Positions 47,525 to 56,620 of a stretch of 64,000 bases of DNA are shown here, one piece after another. The translations under genes were made by a program, and so were the position numbers. The notes beneath the pieces were generated by a model. That model ran no database searches. It was not told the DNA's origin and saw only the letters and a list, made by a program, of their open reading frames with translations. The first letter of the stretch is position 1. Each line of letters begins with the position of its first letter. Source of the DNA: an uncultured Clostridia bacterium (GTDB lineage Bacteria; Bacillota; Clostridia; Christensenellales; Borkfalkiaceae); assembly GCA_947632015.1 (NCBI GenBank), contig CANRNP010000001.1, positions 1 through 64,000 on the forward strand, read 5' to 3'.

Positions 47525-47685
47525 ACTGAGGGCATTATAGCATAAACCGCCCGACTTGGCAAGCGTTCGGAAGAACTTCGCACGAGAATGAGGACATGGC
47601 GCCGCTCTCAGAAAGGGCGCGTTCCGAAGGATCTTCCGTCGGCGCCGCCCGCGGGGCGGACGCCCCGCGGGCGGCGCTCCCTCTC

Positions 47686-47713
47686 TTGACAAAAATTTTT
47701 CCCCGATTATAAT
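47686..47713 (+). promoter_or_regulatory. sigma70-like promoter for the sigma factor gene
   Basis: TTGACA-16 bp-TATAAT about 55 bp before the ATG at 47768. Confidence 0.8.
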
Positions 47714-47767
47714 TTTCGGTGAGTAAAATGCCCTTCCCGTCCGTTTTATCAGTGTAGGAGGTATAAG

Positions 47768-48322
47768 ATGACAGACGACGGTGCAAGTAGCTACCACCGC
47801 TATCTGCAAGGAGACCCCCATGCCCTCGAAGAGTTGGTGCGTACATACAGCGACGGGCTCACCCGTTACGCCTATCTCTACGTGCGCGATTTTGCGACCG
47901 CCGAGGACATCATGGAGGAGTCCTTTGCCGCGCTCATTTTGAAGCGGAAACAGCTCCCCGATATTCTGCGCTTTAAGGCGTATCTTTACAAGACCGCAAG
48001 AAACAAGTGCATCGACTTTCTGCGCTCCAAAAAGCGGAAAGAGCTCCCCCTTTCGGACTATGCGGACGCCCTCTTCTCTGAGGAAGCAGAGCTGTCGGCG
48101 CAAAAGCGCATGCGGGACGAGAAGGTGTTCGGGTGCCTCGGAAAGTTACCGAAAGACTACCGCGACGTGCTCTACTTCGCCTATTTCGACGGCTACAAGA
48201 TCGCCGAGATCTGCCGCATGACGGGGAGAAGCCGCAAAAAGGTGTATAATCTCCTCGCGAGGGCGAAGATCGCCCTCAAAGAAATTCTCTTAAAGGAAGG
48301 TATCGGCTATGACGACCTATGA
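47768..48322 (+). CDS. ECF-type RNA polymerase sigma factor
   Basis: LEELVRTYSDGLTRYAYLYVRDFATAEDIMEESFAALI; CLGKLPKDYRDVLYFAYFDGYKIAEICRMTGRSRKKVYNLLARAK. Confidence 0.93.
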   Translation: MTDDGASSYHRYLQGDPHALEELVRTYSDGLTRYAYLYVRDFATAEDIMEESFAALILKRKQLPDILRFKAYLYKTARNKCIDFLRSKKRKELPLSDYADALFSEEAELSAQKRMRDEKVFGCLGKLPKDYRDVLYFAYFDGYKIAEICRMTGRSRKKVYNLLARAKIALKEILLKEGIGYDDL

Positions 48323-50264
48323 CAATTACGACAGACGGGTAAATAAAATTCTCGAAAAGGCGGAGGCGGAGAAAAAACGGCGGAAAAAGCGCAGGATCGT
48401 GCGCCTCTCCCTGCTCTCCTCTGCGGCGGCGCTCCTTTTGGCGTTCAATTTGACCCTCTTCGTCCCCTACACCGTCGGCGGGTACGATATTTCCGCCTAT
48501 GCGGGAAGCGAATACTACGCCCTCATGGATGAGATCGGCTCCCTCAACTGCACCCGCGCACACAAAACCAACAACTTCAAGGCGTGGGGGCTCGACGCGC
48601 CCTTCCTCGCGGGTGCCATAGATCCGGCGGGGGAAGAAACGCCCCCCGGCATGAGCGGGACCACGGGCGACCAGAACTACGAGGAAGTGACGAACAACCA
48701 GGTGGAGGGCGTTGTGGAGGGCGACCTCTTGAAGCGGAGCGACAAGTACCTCTACTATCTGAGTTACTCCGAAGCGATCCATCATGCAGGCGAAGTCATC
48801 GTGGACGAAAACGGAGAACCCATTCCCGACGAAAACGGCAACAAGCAACTGACTCCCTCCTACACTTCGCCCGCAAAGCTCATCCTCAATATTTACACCG
48901 TTTCGGGCGAAAAAGTGAATACGTATGAGATTTTGGGTGAGAACACTTTCTCCTACGACGGCTACGGCGAGCGGCGGGAGATGTATTTGACCGAGGACTG
49001 CACCAAAATACTCATCCTCGTGCCCTACTTCGACAATGCGGCGAAGGCGCTCTTTACCCGCATTCTCGGAATCGACGTTTCCGACCCCTCCGCGCCCTAT
49101 GAATTTGCGAGAAGCGCGGTGTCGGGCGATTACGTCTCTTCCCGCCTTGTGGGGAATACGCTTCTGCTCGTCAGCAACTTTTCGGTGATAAGAAACCCCG
49201 ACTTCGCCGAAGAGAAGCAATATCTGCCCGCGGCGGACGGCGAAGTTCTGCCCATGGAGAACATCGTTCTGCCCGAAAACCCGAAAAACGCGCGCTATAC
49301 CGTGCTCTCCTCCTTTGCGGCGGACGCCCTGACGCTCGGCACGAGCCGCGCCTACTTTGACTTTTCGGACGAGGTGTACGTCTCGGCGGAAAATATCTTC
49401 ACCACGCGGGAGAAAGTCGTGCGCAACCAAAACGGCAATGCCGACGTACTGCCCGATATACCCCCCTATACCGAGATCGCCTGCACTTCCTACGACGGCA
49501 TGAGCCTTACCTATCGCGGCGAGGTGTCGGCGGTTGGCACGATCGTCGATCAATATTCCCTCGACGAGCATGAAGGGGTCCTGCGCGTGTTCACGACGGG
49601 CGCGAACGGCGCCACGGGGCGCGCCGCCTGCAACCTCTACTGCTTCGACCTTTCGACCTTTGAGCAAATTGCCGCCGTGGAGAACTTTGCGCCCGATGGC
49701 GAGAGCGTGAAATCGGTGCGCTTCGACGGAAATACCGCCTACGTCTGCACGGCGGAAGTCACCTACAACAACTATGTCGTCGCGATCGACGACCCCGTAT
49801 TCGAGTTCGACCTGAGCGACTATCGCAACATCACTTACAAGGACACGGGGACGATTCCGGGGTATTCGATGAGCCTTGTCAAGTTTTACGGCGGGACGCT
49901 GCTCGGCATCGGCTACGGGGACGGATTTGACGAGCTCAAAATCGAAGTTTATGCCTCGGACGAAGAAAAAGTCACCCCGCTTTGCGAATTCAAGCTGTTT
50001 GCGCGGTTTTCCTCCGAGTTCAAGGCGTACTTCATCGACGCGGAACGCGGGCTCGTGGGTTTGCAAGTGGGCGCGGACAGCACGCACAAGAGCGGGTATC
50101 TCTTGCTACGGTTCGACGGCTACCACCTCGTGGAGCTTATGACGATGGAAGATGTCGGCATATATCCCGACGCCGCCCGCGCCTGCTTTGTAGGCGGCAC
50201 GTTGTACATTTTCGGCAACGCGAACAACGGCGAGTGCATTTTGAAGATGGTAGAGGTGGGGTGA
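48309..50264 (+). CDS. Membrane-anchored beta-propeller domain protein
   Basis: Basic cytosolic N-terminus, TM LSLLSSAAALLLAFNLTLF, large ectodomain with YEEVTNNQVEGVVEGDLLKRSDKYLYYLS; 14 bp overlap with the sigma factor gene. Confidence 0.85.
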   Translation: MTTYDNYDRRVNKILEKAEAEKKRRKKRRIVRLSLLSSAAALLLAFNLTLFVPYTVGGYDISAYAGSEYYALMDEIGSLNCTRAHKTNNFKAWGLDAPFLAGAIDPAGEETPPGMSGTTGDQNYEEVTNNQVEGVVEGDLLKRSDKYLYYLSYSEAIHHAGEVIVDENGEPIPDENGNKQLTPSYTSPAKLILNIYTVSGEKVNTYEILGENTFSYDGYGERREMYLTEDCTKILILVPYFDNAAKALFTRILGIDVSDPSAPYEFARSAVSGDYVSSRLVGNTLLLVSNFSVIRNPDFAEEKQYLPAADGEVLPMENIVLPENPKNARYTVLSSFAADALTLGTSRAYFDFSDEVYVSAENIFTTREKVVRNQNGNADVLPDIPPYTEIACTSYDGMSLTYRGEVSAVGTIVDQYSLDEHEGVLRVFTTGANGATGRAACNLYCFDLSTFEQIAAVENFAPDGESVKSVRFDGNTAYVCTAEVTYNNYVVAIDDPVFEFDLSDYRNITYKDTGTIPGYSMSLVKFYGGTLLGIGYGDGFDELKIEVYASDEEKVTPLCEFKLFARFSSEFKAYFIDAERGLVGLQVGADSTHKSGYLLLRFDGYHLVELMTMEDVGIYPDAARACFVGGTLYIFGNANNGECILKMVEVG

Positions 50265-50280
50265 AAAACCGTATCGGCTC

Positions 50281-50317
50281 AAAAACAGTCTTTGGTGATT
50301 CACCAAAGACTGTTTTT
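50281..50317. terminator. Bidirectional terminator at the R-M island boundary
   Basis: Perfect 17 bp arms aaaaacagtctttggtg-att-caccaaagactgttttt. Confidence 0.9.
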
Positions 50318-50330
50318 GTATCATCTGTAT

Positions 50331-51545
50331 TTATTTCAAACTTTTCTGTCCAAAAACTAAATATTCATAAAGTTGCTTATTGCAATTTCGTTTCCGGACA
50401 ACTCGGCAGTCCACATTAGTAAACCCTATTATACTCATCATATCAATAAATATTTTTTCGGACGAAACCGTAACCCCGTAAAAGTTCGAATTCCCGATAA
50501 TATAGAACACTTTCCCCCCATCCGCAAGCCCGGCGTAGACAGAAGCCAAATGGCGATACATATCTTCAAAATACCTTAAAACATAATTTGCCATCAGACC
50601 CGCAGACTTATTTTCCGCGATCGATATTTTTTTTGCAATATCATAGACATATTGAGGAAGAGAATTATTGCTTTCCCATGTCCCTAATAAACTTGTAGCT
50701 TTACCCCACGTCCCACCGATCGCTTTCCAGTCAAGGTCAGACGCTTGTTCGGAGCTTTCAAGAAAATCCATCCAGTACATATAAGGGCGTAATTCGCGTA
50801 TGTATGATATTCTGTTTGGATACGGCGGTGAGGTAATTACGGTATCGTACTTGCCGATATACCTGAGCGGAACAGACCTCGAATCGTGCAATATTACCTC
50901 CGAGGTAACACATGGTTGCGATAAAGCGCTTTTTGCAACAATTTCGCAAACAGAAAAAACTATCTTTTTTGCCGCTCCAAGCGAAAAGGTGTCCTCTTCT
51001 TTATTTTTGAAAGAGGTAGACACATGGTTAAAAGTAGCGTTGGAAAGTTCAATTATGATTCGGCAAAAAGCAACTCCGAACAGTTGAGCCACCGCGCTGT
51101 CCTTTATCGTCTTGCTTGCATATTTCAGCCGTGCCAAAAATTCGGCTTGCGGGGGATTCCACCATCGGGACAAATGATATATCGGAGGAAATTCAGCCGG
51201 AGGATAGTCCTCGAAGTTTTTTATCAGACTATTTACAAAAGAAAGAAATTTCTCGACTTTATCTAATGGGTATATATCTAATTTGGCATTCCCCAACCAT
51301 ACTAAAAAAGGATTGATTTCAAATGCAAAAGACGGAATTCCTTTGTTTGCACACACCAGCCCCGTCGTCGCCGTTCCCGAAAAAGGATCCATGACACAAA
51401 GGGGCGAATAATCAAGCCCCGAAAGTATTTCCTCAACTAATTGAACAGAATATGCCGGGGTAAGTCTCAACCATCCGTGTCTGCTTAATGAAGAATTATA
51501 TTTATAAGTATATTGTACGTTTTGCGTTATGGTTGCTTGACGCAT
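50331..51545 (-). CDS. DNA methyltransferase (m4C/m6A, TSPPY type) of a probable type II R-M system
   Basis: Motif I VMDPFSGTATTGLVCANKG, motif IV TVITSPPYPNRISYIRELRPYMYWMDFL. Confidence 0.9.
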   Translation of the reverse strand: MRQATITQNVQYTYKYNSSLSRHGWLRLTPAYSVQLVEEILSGLDYSPLCVMDPFSGTATTGLVCANKGIPSFAFEINPFLVWLGNAKLDIYPLDKVEKFLSFVNSLIKNFEDYPPAEFPPIYHLSRWWNPPQAEFLARLKYASKTIKDSAVAQLFGVAFCRIIIELSNATFNHVSTSFKNKEEDTFSLGAAKKIVFSVCEIVAKSALSQPCVTSEVILHDSRSVPLRYIGKYDTVITSPPYPNRISYIRELRPYMYWMDFLESSEQASDLDWKAIGGTWGKATSLLGTWESNNSLPQYVYDIAKKISIAENKSAGLMANYVLRYFEDMYRHLASVYAGLADGGKVFYIIGNSNFYGVTVSSEKIFIDMMSIIGFTNVDCRVVRKRNCNKQLYEYLVFGQKSLK

Positions 51546-52351
51546 TTATTCTATCCTCATCAACTGTTCAAGAACATTCAGAATTTTACTCTTGAAATAT
51601 TCTTGATTGCTATTCATAAACTCGACAAAATCAAAGCCAATCACTTGCTTGAAAAAACTAAAAGTAGAAACAAAAGGAGAACCGTCAATAAACCCCTGCA
51701 AAATAGCCCACTTTGCAGTGTTATACCGTGTCACAATATCGTCGTCGATCTGAGACGAGATAACCATTAAGCAGGGGATATAGCCGTTCGTATAAGCGTT
51801 TGCCGCGTTGGCAATATCCGCATTTGGCGTTTGGAATCTTTGCTTTTATAGCCCTGACGAACCTCAAAAACAATGCCGTTCATCGCTTCGCGAATGGGCG
51901 AAGCCAACTTCAAATTGTCCGCCACCCGTAACATCCATTCGGTACAGCGTGCTTTAACTTCGCGGTCTGAAATTTTGGCGAGTATGATTCTCCCATCAAG
52001 GGAAAGCGTACGTTCGTTCCCACCGGGACCCGCCACTTTATATGACCATGTAACATCTTCGGCTTTATGCCCTAAATAATCTATAAAAACGGCCCTGACA
52101 AGCCTCTCACAGCCTATGCCGATTTGCCGATAGACGCTCGTAATACCACCAGCGGCTTTATGGGCAGAATACATAAGCGGATTATCCAACCCAAGCCATG
52201 TGTAGAACGCATCGGCGCCATACAATTTTTGAAACTCCGCAAAGGAAAAGCCTCCGTTTCTTCCATGTCCGAACTTTGGCGCATAAGTTGCGCATTCGTT
52301 TATAGGATCGGTCAAAATACTTCTATAGCGTAAGTTCTGTTCGTTTGTCAT
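51546..52351 (-). pseudogene. Putative restriction endonuclease split by a frameshift (ORFs 51767..52351 and 51546..51767)
   Basis: N-part ends ...GIVFEVRQGYKSKDSKRQ; the other frame continues as ADIANAANAYTNGYIPCLMVISSQIDDDIVTRYNTAKWAILQG if one base is inserted in the TTT run at 51823..51825; adjacent to the methyltransferase. Confidence 0.7.
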
Positions 52352-52516
52352 TGCTTTCTCCTTCGTTTTTACCCGTGATGAAATATATACCCGTAACTAT
52401 TTTATCATAAGTGCATTGATTTTTCAAATATAAAACATGGAAAAAAACAAACTTTATTCTGCTTTGTTTTTTATAGCAAAGCAAGTTTTCGTTTATATTT
52501 CGGATAAACCCATCGA

Positions 52517-52545
52517 AAAAACCTCCCGAAAACGGGAGGTTTTTG
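52517..52545 (-). terminator. Terminator of rplU-rpmA
   Basis: aaaacctcccg-aaaa-cgggaggttttt. Confidence 0.8.
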
Positions 52546-52546
52546 T

Positions 52547-52828
52547 TTACGCTTCTTGTACTTCTTCGATGACTGCCTGCTTCTTGTCTCTGCCCAAACG
52601 CTTGAAACGGACAACGCCGTCCTTCAACGCAAACAGGGTATCGTCGCCGCCGATTCCGACGTTCTCACCGGGATGGATTTTCGTGCCGCGCTGGCGGACG
52701 ATGATGGTCCCCGCATGGACGAGCTGTCCGTCCTGCCGCTTCACGCCGAGACGCTTCGCGTTACTGTCTCTGCCGTTGTGCGAAGAACCGGTACCCTTTT
52801 TATGAGCGAACAATGCAATAAAAAACAT
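52547..52828 (-). CDS. rpmA: 50S ribosomal protein L27 with N-terminal extension
   Basis: [58 protein letters not shown]. Confidence 0.97.
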   Translation of the reverse strand: MFFIALFAHKKGTGSSHNGRDSNAKRLGVKRQDGQLVHAGTIIVRQRGTKIHPGENVGIGGDDTLFALKDGVVRFKRLGRDKKQAVIEEVQEA

Positions 52829-52881
52829 TTTTCTTTCTCCTTATTTCAAAATTTTTCGGGCAAACGCCCCCTTGCGGCAGA

Positions 52882-53187
52882 TCAGAGCGTGATGCTCTCG
52901 ATCTTGACCTGCGTGAACGGTTGACGGTGACCTTGCTTTTTGCGCTCGTTCTTCTTCGACTTGTACTTAAAGACGATGATCTTTCTGAACTTATCCTGCG
53001 CTTCGACTTTTGCGGTGACTTTGGCGCCCTCGGCTTCCTTGCCGACCTTCACGCCGTCGTCTCCGCCCACCATGAGCACGTTGAAAGTGACGGTATCGCC
53101 CACGTTCGCTTTGAGCTTTTCCACTCTCACAACGTCGCCCTCGGAAACTTTATACTGTTTCCCGCCGTTTTCGATGATCGCGTACAT
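52882..53187 (-). CDS. rplU: 50S ribosomal protein L21
   Basis: [42 protein letters not shown]...[21 protein letters not shown]. Confidence 0.97.
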   Translation of the reverse strand: MYAIIENGGKQYKVSEGDVVRVEKLKANVGDTVTFNVLMVGGDDGVKVGKEAEGAKVTAKVEAQDKFRKIIVFKYKSKKNERKKQGHRQPFTQVKIESITL

Positions 53188-53365
53188 TTGATCTGTACCT
53201 CCTTATAGGTCTCGCAAGGCAACTTAGGCGGTCCCCTTTTGCAGAACGCTTTGTGCCCGTCCTTAGCGGCTCATTTCCAAATTTAACATAGCCGAAAGGA
53301 AAAGTCAAGCAGTTTTGCATAGGAATTGCGAAATTTCTCAAACTGCGGGTAAAAGGAGATATATT

Positions 53366-53809
53366 ATGACGTTGAAAAAAAGCGAAGAGATCCTTTCCGA
53401 AGTGCACCGCAACTGCCAGCTCGCCCTTCAATCCATTTCGGACATCCTGCCCGAAGCGGAGGACACCGACGTCCGCGAAGAGCTTTTACGCCAGCACGAC
53501 GAATACGAGCATATGTGCGGCAGAGCGGCGATCCTCGCAAAAGATAAGAATATCGAACTCAAAGACCCCGGTCCCATCAAAAAGGCGATGATGTGGAGTA
53601 GCATCAAGATGAGCACGATGGCAGACAATTCCCGCGCGCATATCTCGGAGATGATGACGCAGGGCACCGTGATGGGCATTACCGCCATTAAATCGAGCCT
53701 TGCCGATATGAGCGACGAGGAAGAGGACGAAGATATCCGCAAACTCGCCGAAGATACCCTCCAAATGGAAGAACGCTTCGAAGAGATCTGGAAAAATATG
53801 ATCAGATAA
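53366..53809 (+). CDS. Hypothetical alpha-helical protein
   Basis: MTLKKSEEILSEVHRNCQLALQSISDILPEAEDTDVREELLRQHDEYEHMCGRAAILAKDKNIELKDPGPIKKAMMWSSIKMSTMADNS; RBS aaaaggag. Confidence 0.7.
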   Translation: MTLKKSEEILSEVHRNCQLALQSISDILPEAEDTDVREELLRQHDEYEHMCGRAAILAKDKNIELKDPGPIKKAMMWSSIKMSTMADNSRAHISEMMTQGTVMGITAIKSSLADMSDEEEDEDIRKLAEDTLQMEERFEEIWKNMIR

Positions 53810-53810
53810 T

Positions 53811-54394
53811 TTCGCGAAAAATCTTGCTTCGCAATCTTTTCCGCGAGGAAACGCGCCTTTACGGTTTAACCCGCGCGTCCTCTTGTTCGTTTCATCGGAC
53901 AAGAAGCCGCAGGTATGCGGCAAATTGTGTCGCCCTACTTCGCCTGCGGCTCGTGCCGTGCTTAGAGAAACAGAACAGCGCGCGGGGCGGCAGAAATGAA
54001 TTCTGCCTAAGGCAAGAGATCGAATTTCGCGAAAAATCTTGCTTCGCAATCTTTTTTGGGATCATTTTGGAAAGGCTGTACGAGGAGCATAGCTCCGAAG
54101 TAGCAGACAAGCATTCTAATCCGTCACCCTGCCACGCCCGCACGTTCTATGTTGCCGAAGGGCGGCACGAGGAGCAAAGCGACGAAGTAGCGAAGTCGAA
54201 GGGTCGCCGCAGTCTTAACGCTAAGGCGATGTTTCGACACGCCACTTCGTGGCGGCTCAACATGACGTGATAAAAAATGGGCTCGTGCCGTGCTTGGAGA
54301 AATAGAATTTCGCACGGGGCGGAATGACAAATTAAAAATACTAAGGAGATGTTTCGACTACGGCTAACGCCTTCGCTCAACATGACGTAATTAG
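53811..54394. repeat. Intergenic cluster of imperfect dispersed repeats
   Basis: ttcgcgaaaaatcttgcttcgcaatctttt at 53811..53840 and 54026..54055; gctcgtgccgtgctt[ag]gagaaa at about 53948 and 54281; aaggNgatgtttcgac...gctcaacatgacgt at about 54223..54270 and 54342..54394; acgaggagca[ta]agc at about 54078 and 54168. Confidence 0.75.
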
Positions 54395-54437
54395 AAAGGC
54401 GATGTTACTTCACCTGCGGAAAGGACGGAGCCGGAAA

Positions 54438-54474
54438 TCGGCGCCGCCGAGGGCTAATGCCCTCGGCGGCGCCT
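54438..54474. terminator. GC-rich hairpin downstream of thrC
   Basis: ggcgccgccgagggc-taat-gccctcggcggcgcc. Confidence 0.55.
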
Positions 54475-54498
54475 GTAAAATTTTGCCCTTATCCGCGA

Positions 54499-55989
54499 TT
54501 ACGCAAAATTCAATACTTCTTCGAAAATTTTATCGGGAGCGACCACCGCTTTGAAGCGCGGCGGCTTGTAACGCAACTCCTTCAAACTTTCGGGGACCTT
54601 CATCGCCGTGATGAGATGGATGCGCTTGATCCCCTTGAAACTGTCCTTCACGTCGTTGCCCGTAAGCGCATAATACACCGCCTGCGGGAATTTATAGGGG
54701 CTCGCCGTACTCACCACCACCATCGGGCGCTGTTCGGCGTTCACGTCCTCCGCCCGCTTCCTGCAATAGGTGCGCGCAACGTGCATGGCGACCCCCGTGT
54801 GGGGATCGAGCGGGTAGCTGAACTCCTCGAAAAATTCGTATGTGCATTCCACCGTCTCTTCTTCGTTCGCAAAACCCGCAAAGAAGGATTCCTGCATCTT
54901 TTTCAGCTCCTCGGCGCGGACGGTATAACGCCCCGCGGAGCCAAGCGATTTCATCCGCTCGACGGTGAGGGCGACGTCCCGCCCCGAAAGCTCGAACAGA
55001 AGCCGTTCGAGGTTGGACGAGACGAGAATATCCATCGACGGGGACATGGTGCGGAAGAGCGGACGCTTTTTATCGTACGTCCCTTTTTTGAAGAAATCGG
55101 TGAGTACGTTGTTGCGGTTGGAAGCGCACACGAGGGTCCCGACGGGCAATCCCATTTTTTCGGCATAATATGCGGCGAGAATGTTGCCGAAATTCCCCGT
55201 GGGAACGGCAAAATCCACCCTGTCCCCCGGTTTTATCTGTTCGGAAGTGACCAGATCGCAATACGCCGAAAAATAATAGGCGATCTGCGGCACGAGCCGC
55301 CCGATGTTGATGCTGTTCGCCGACGAGAGCAATACTCCCTTTTCTTTGAGCTTTTCGTTGCATTCCTGCGAGCGGAAGATCTTTTTTACCGCCATCTGGC
55401 AGTCGTCGAAATTGCCCTTGACCGCCACGACGTCAACATTTTCCCCCTCCTGCGTCACCATTTGCAACTTCTGCATTTTGGAAACGCCTTCGTCGGGATA
55501 GAATACGGCGACTTTCACCCCCTTCTCCCCCGCGAATCCTTCGAGCGCCGCTTTTCCCGTATCCCCGCTCGTTGCCGTGAGGATAAGGATCTCGCTCTGG
55601 ATGCCGAGCATATCGCACCCCTTCCGCAACAGATAGGGAAGAACGGAGAGCGCAATATCCTTGAACGCGCAGGTGGGACCGTGGAAAAGTTCCAGAACGA
55701 ACAGACCGTCCTCGATCTTGACGAGCGGGACGGGGTCGTCTCCTTCGAACTTGCCGTAAGCGGTCTCCAACGCCTGCAAGAGCTCGCCGCGGGGATATTC
55801 GTCGAAATACTTTCCGAGAATGAAGGCGGCGCGCTCCGGATAGCTCATCGGAAGCATCGCTTCGAGCTCTTCCGCCGTAACGGAGGGAAAGACTTCGGGA
55901 ACGTATAGCCCGCCCCCTTCCGCCATGCCGCGCACGATCGCTTCCGCGCCCGTAACGGCGCTCCCTCCTCTTGTGCCGATGAATTTCAT
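54499..55989 (-). CDS. thrC: Threonine synthase
   Basis: MKFIGTRGGSAVTGAEAIVRGMAEGGGLYVPE; FHGPTCAFKDIALSVLPYLL; LTATSGDTGKAALEGF. Confidence 0.96.
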   Translation of the reverse strand: MKFIGTRGGSAVTGAEAIVRGMAEGGGLYVPEVFPSVTAEELEAMLPMSYPERAAFILGKYFDEYPRGELLQALETAYGKFEGDDPVPLVKIEDGLFVLELFHGPTCAFKDIALSVLPYLLRKGCDMLGIQSEILILTATSGDTGKAALEGFAGEKGVKVAVFYPDEGVSKMQKLQMVTQEGENVDVVAVKGNFDDCQMAVKKIFRSQECNEKLKEKGVLLSSANSINIGRLVPQIAYYFSAYCDLVTSEQIKPGDRVDFAVPTGNFGNILAAYYAEKMGLPVGTLVCASNRNNVLTDFFKKGTYDKKRPLFRTMSPSMDILVSSNLERLLFELSGRDVALTVERMKSLGSAGRYTVRAEELKKMQESFFAGFANEEETVECTYEFFEEFSYPLDPHTGVAMHVARTYCRKRAEDVNAEQRPMVVVSTASPYKFPQAVYYALTGNDVKDSFKGIKRIHLITAMKVPESLKELRYKPPRFKAVVAPDKIFEEVLNFA

Positions 55990-56110
55990 ATTGCCTCCTG
56001 AGCCTTCTGCAAACGTTTTTTACAAGCCTAAACCGTCCCGCCAAGCGGGACGGCTAAGATATTCCGAAATGTCGGGACGATTCGTGTAAGAGCGCCGCAA
56101 GGCGCGCCTG

Positions 56111-56518
56111 TCACAGATATTTCTTCGCGAAATCGGGAAGTTCGTCCTCGGTGCAGCTGCAAGTGACGTAGAGTTGCAGATCGCGCATTTCCGCCACTTT
56201 TTCGAGCATATAGAAAAGTTGCGCCATATCCTTGATGGGCTTGCCGGCAATGCGCGCCACGCCGTCCACAAAGACATATTCGTTATCGTAACTGCCCGCG
56301 ATCACTCCCTTGATGAATCCGCAGAGCGAATCTTCGCCCGCGACCGAGTAATCGCTCACGTCGATGAAGCGGACCTCCCTCTTCAAGTCGTACATGTAGC
56401 GCTTCGTATCGGTGATAAAGACCAAATGTCCCTTCGCAACGGCTACGGCGTCGTTTGCCGCGTTGATGATCCTTTTCGTCTTTCCGCTTCCTTTGGGACC
56501 GCATATAATTTTGATCAT
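56111..56518 (-). CDS. Small P-loop ATP-binding protein of unknown function
   Basis: IKIICGPKGSGKTKRIINAANDAV (Walker A); EYVFVDGVARIAG. Confidence 0.75.
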   Translation of the reverse strand: MIKIICGPKGSGKTKRIINAANDAVAVAKGHLVFITDTKRYMYDLKREVRFIDVSDYSVAGEDSLCGFIKGVIAGSYDNEYVFVDGVARIAGKPIKDMAQLFYMLEKVAEMRDLQLYVTCSCTEDELPDFAKKYL

Positions 56519-56620
56519 TGTGACCTCCTCGCGCCTGCGCGCGTTTTTGTGATTTCTATCTCTATTGTAACAAGTTTTCGTGAACTTTTCAAGGGGTTTT
56601 TGAAAAAAATTTTCCGAATT

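Noticed and set aside
48276-50087. 603 aa minus-strand ORF opposite the beta-propeller gene
   Set aside because: Shadow ORF; the plus-strand gene has an RBS context, TM and known family features.
51546-51767. 73 aa ORF as an independent second subunit of the nuclease
   Set aside because: The same frame reads meaningfully upstream of its ATG (ADIANAANAYTNGYIPCL) and joins the 194 aa ORF if one base is restored, so a frameshifted single gene is more likely; not fully excluded.
53188-53290. Possible L21 leader RNA upstream of rplU
   Set aside because: Position and length fit, but I could not confirm the consensus by eye; a covariance-model (Infernal/Rfam) search is needed.
53811-54394. CRISPR array
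   Set aside because: The repeats are imperfect, few, irregularly spaced and of different families; no cas genes nearby.
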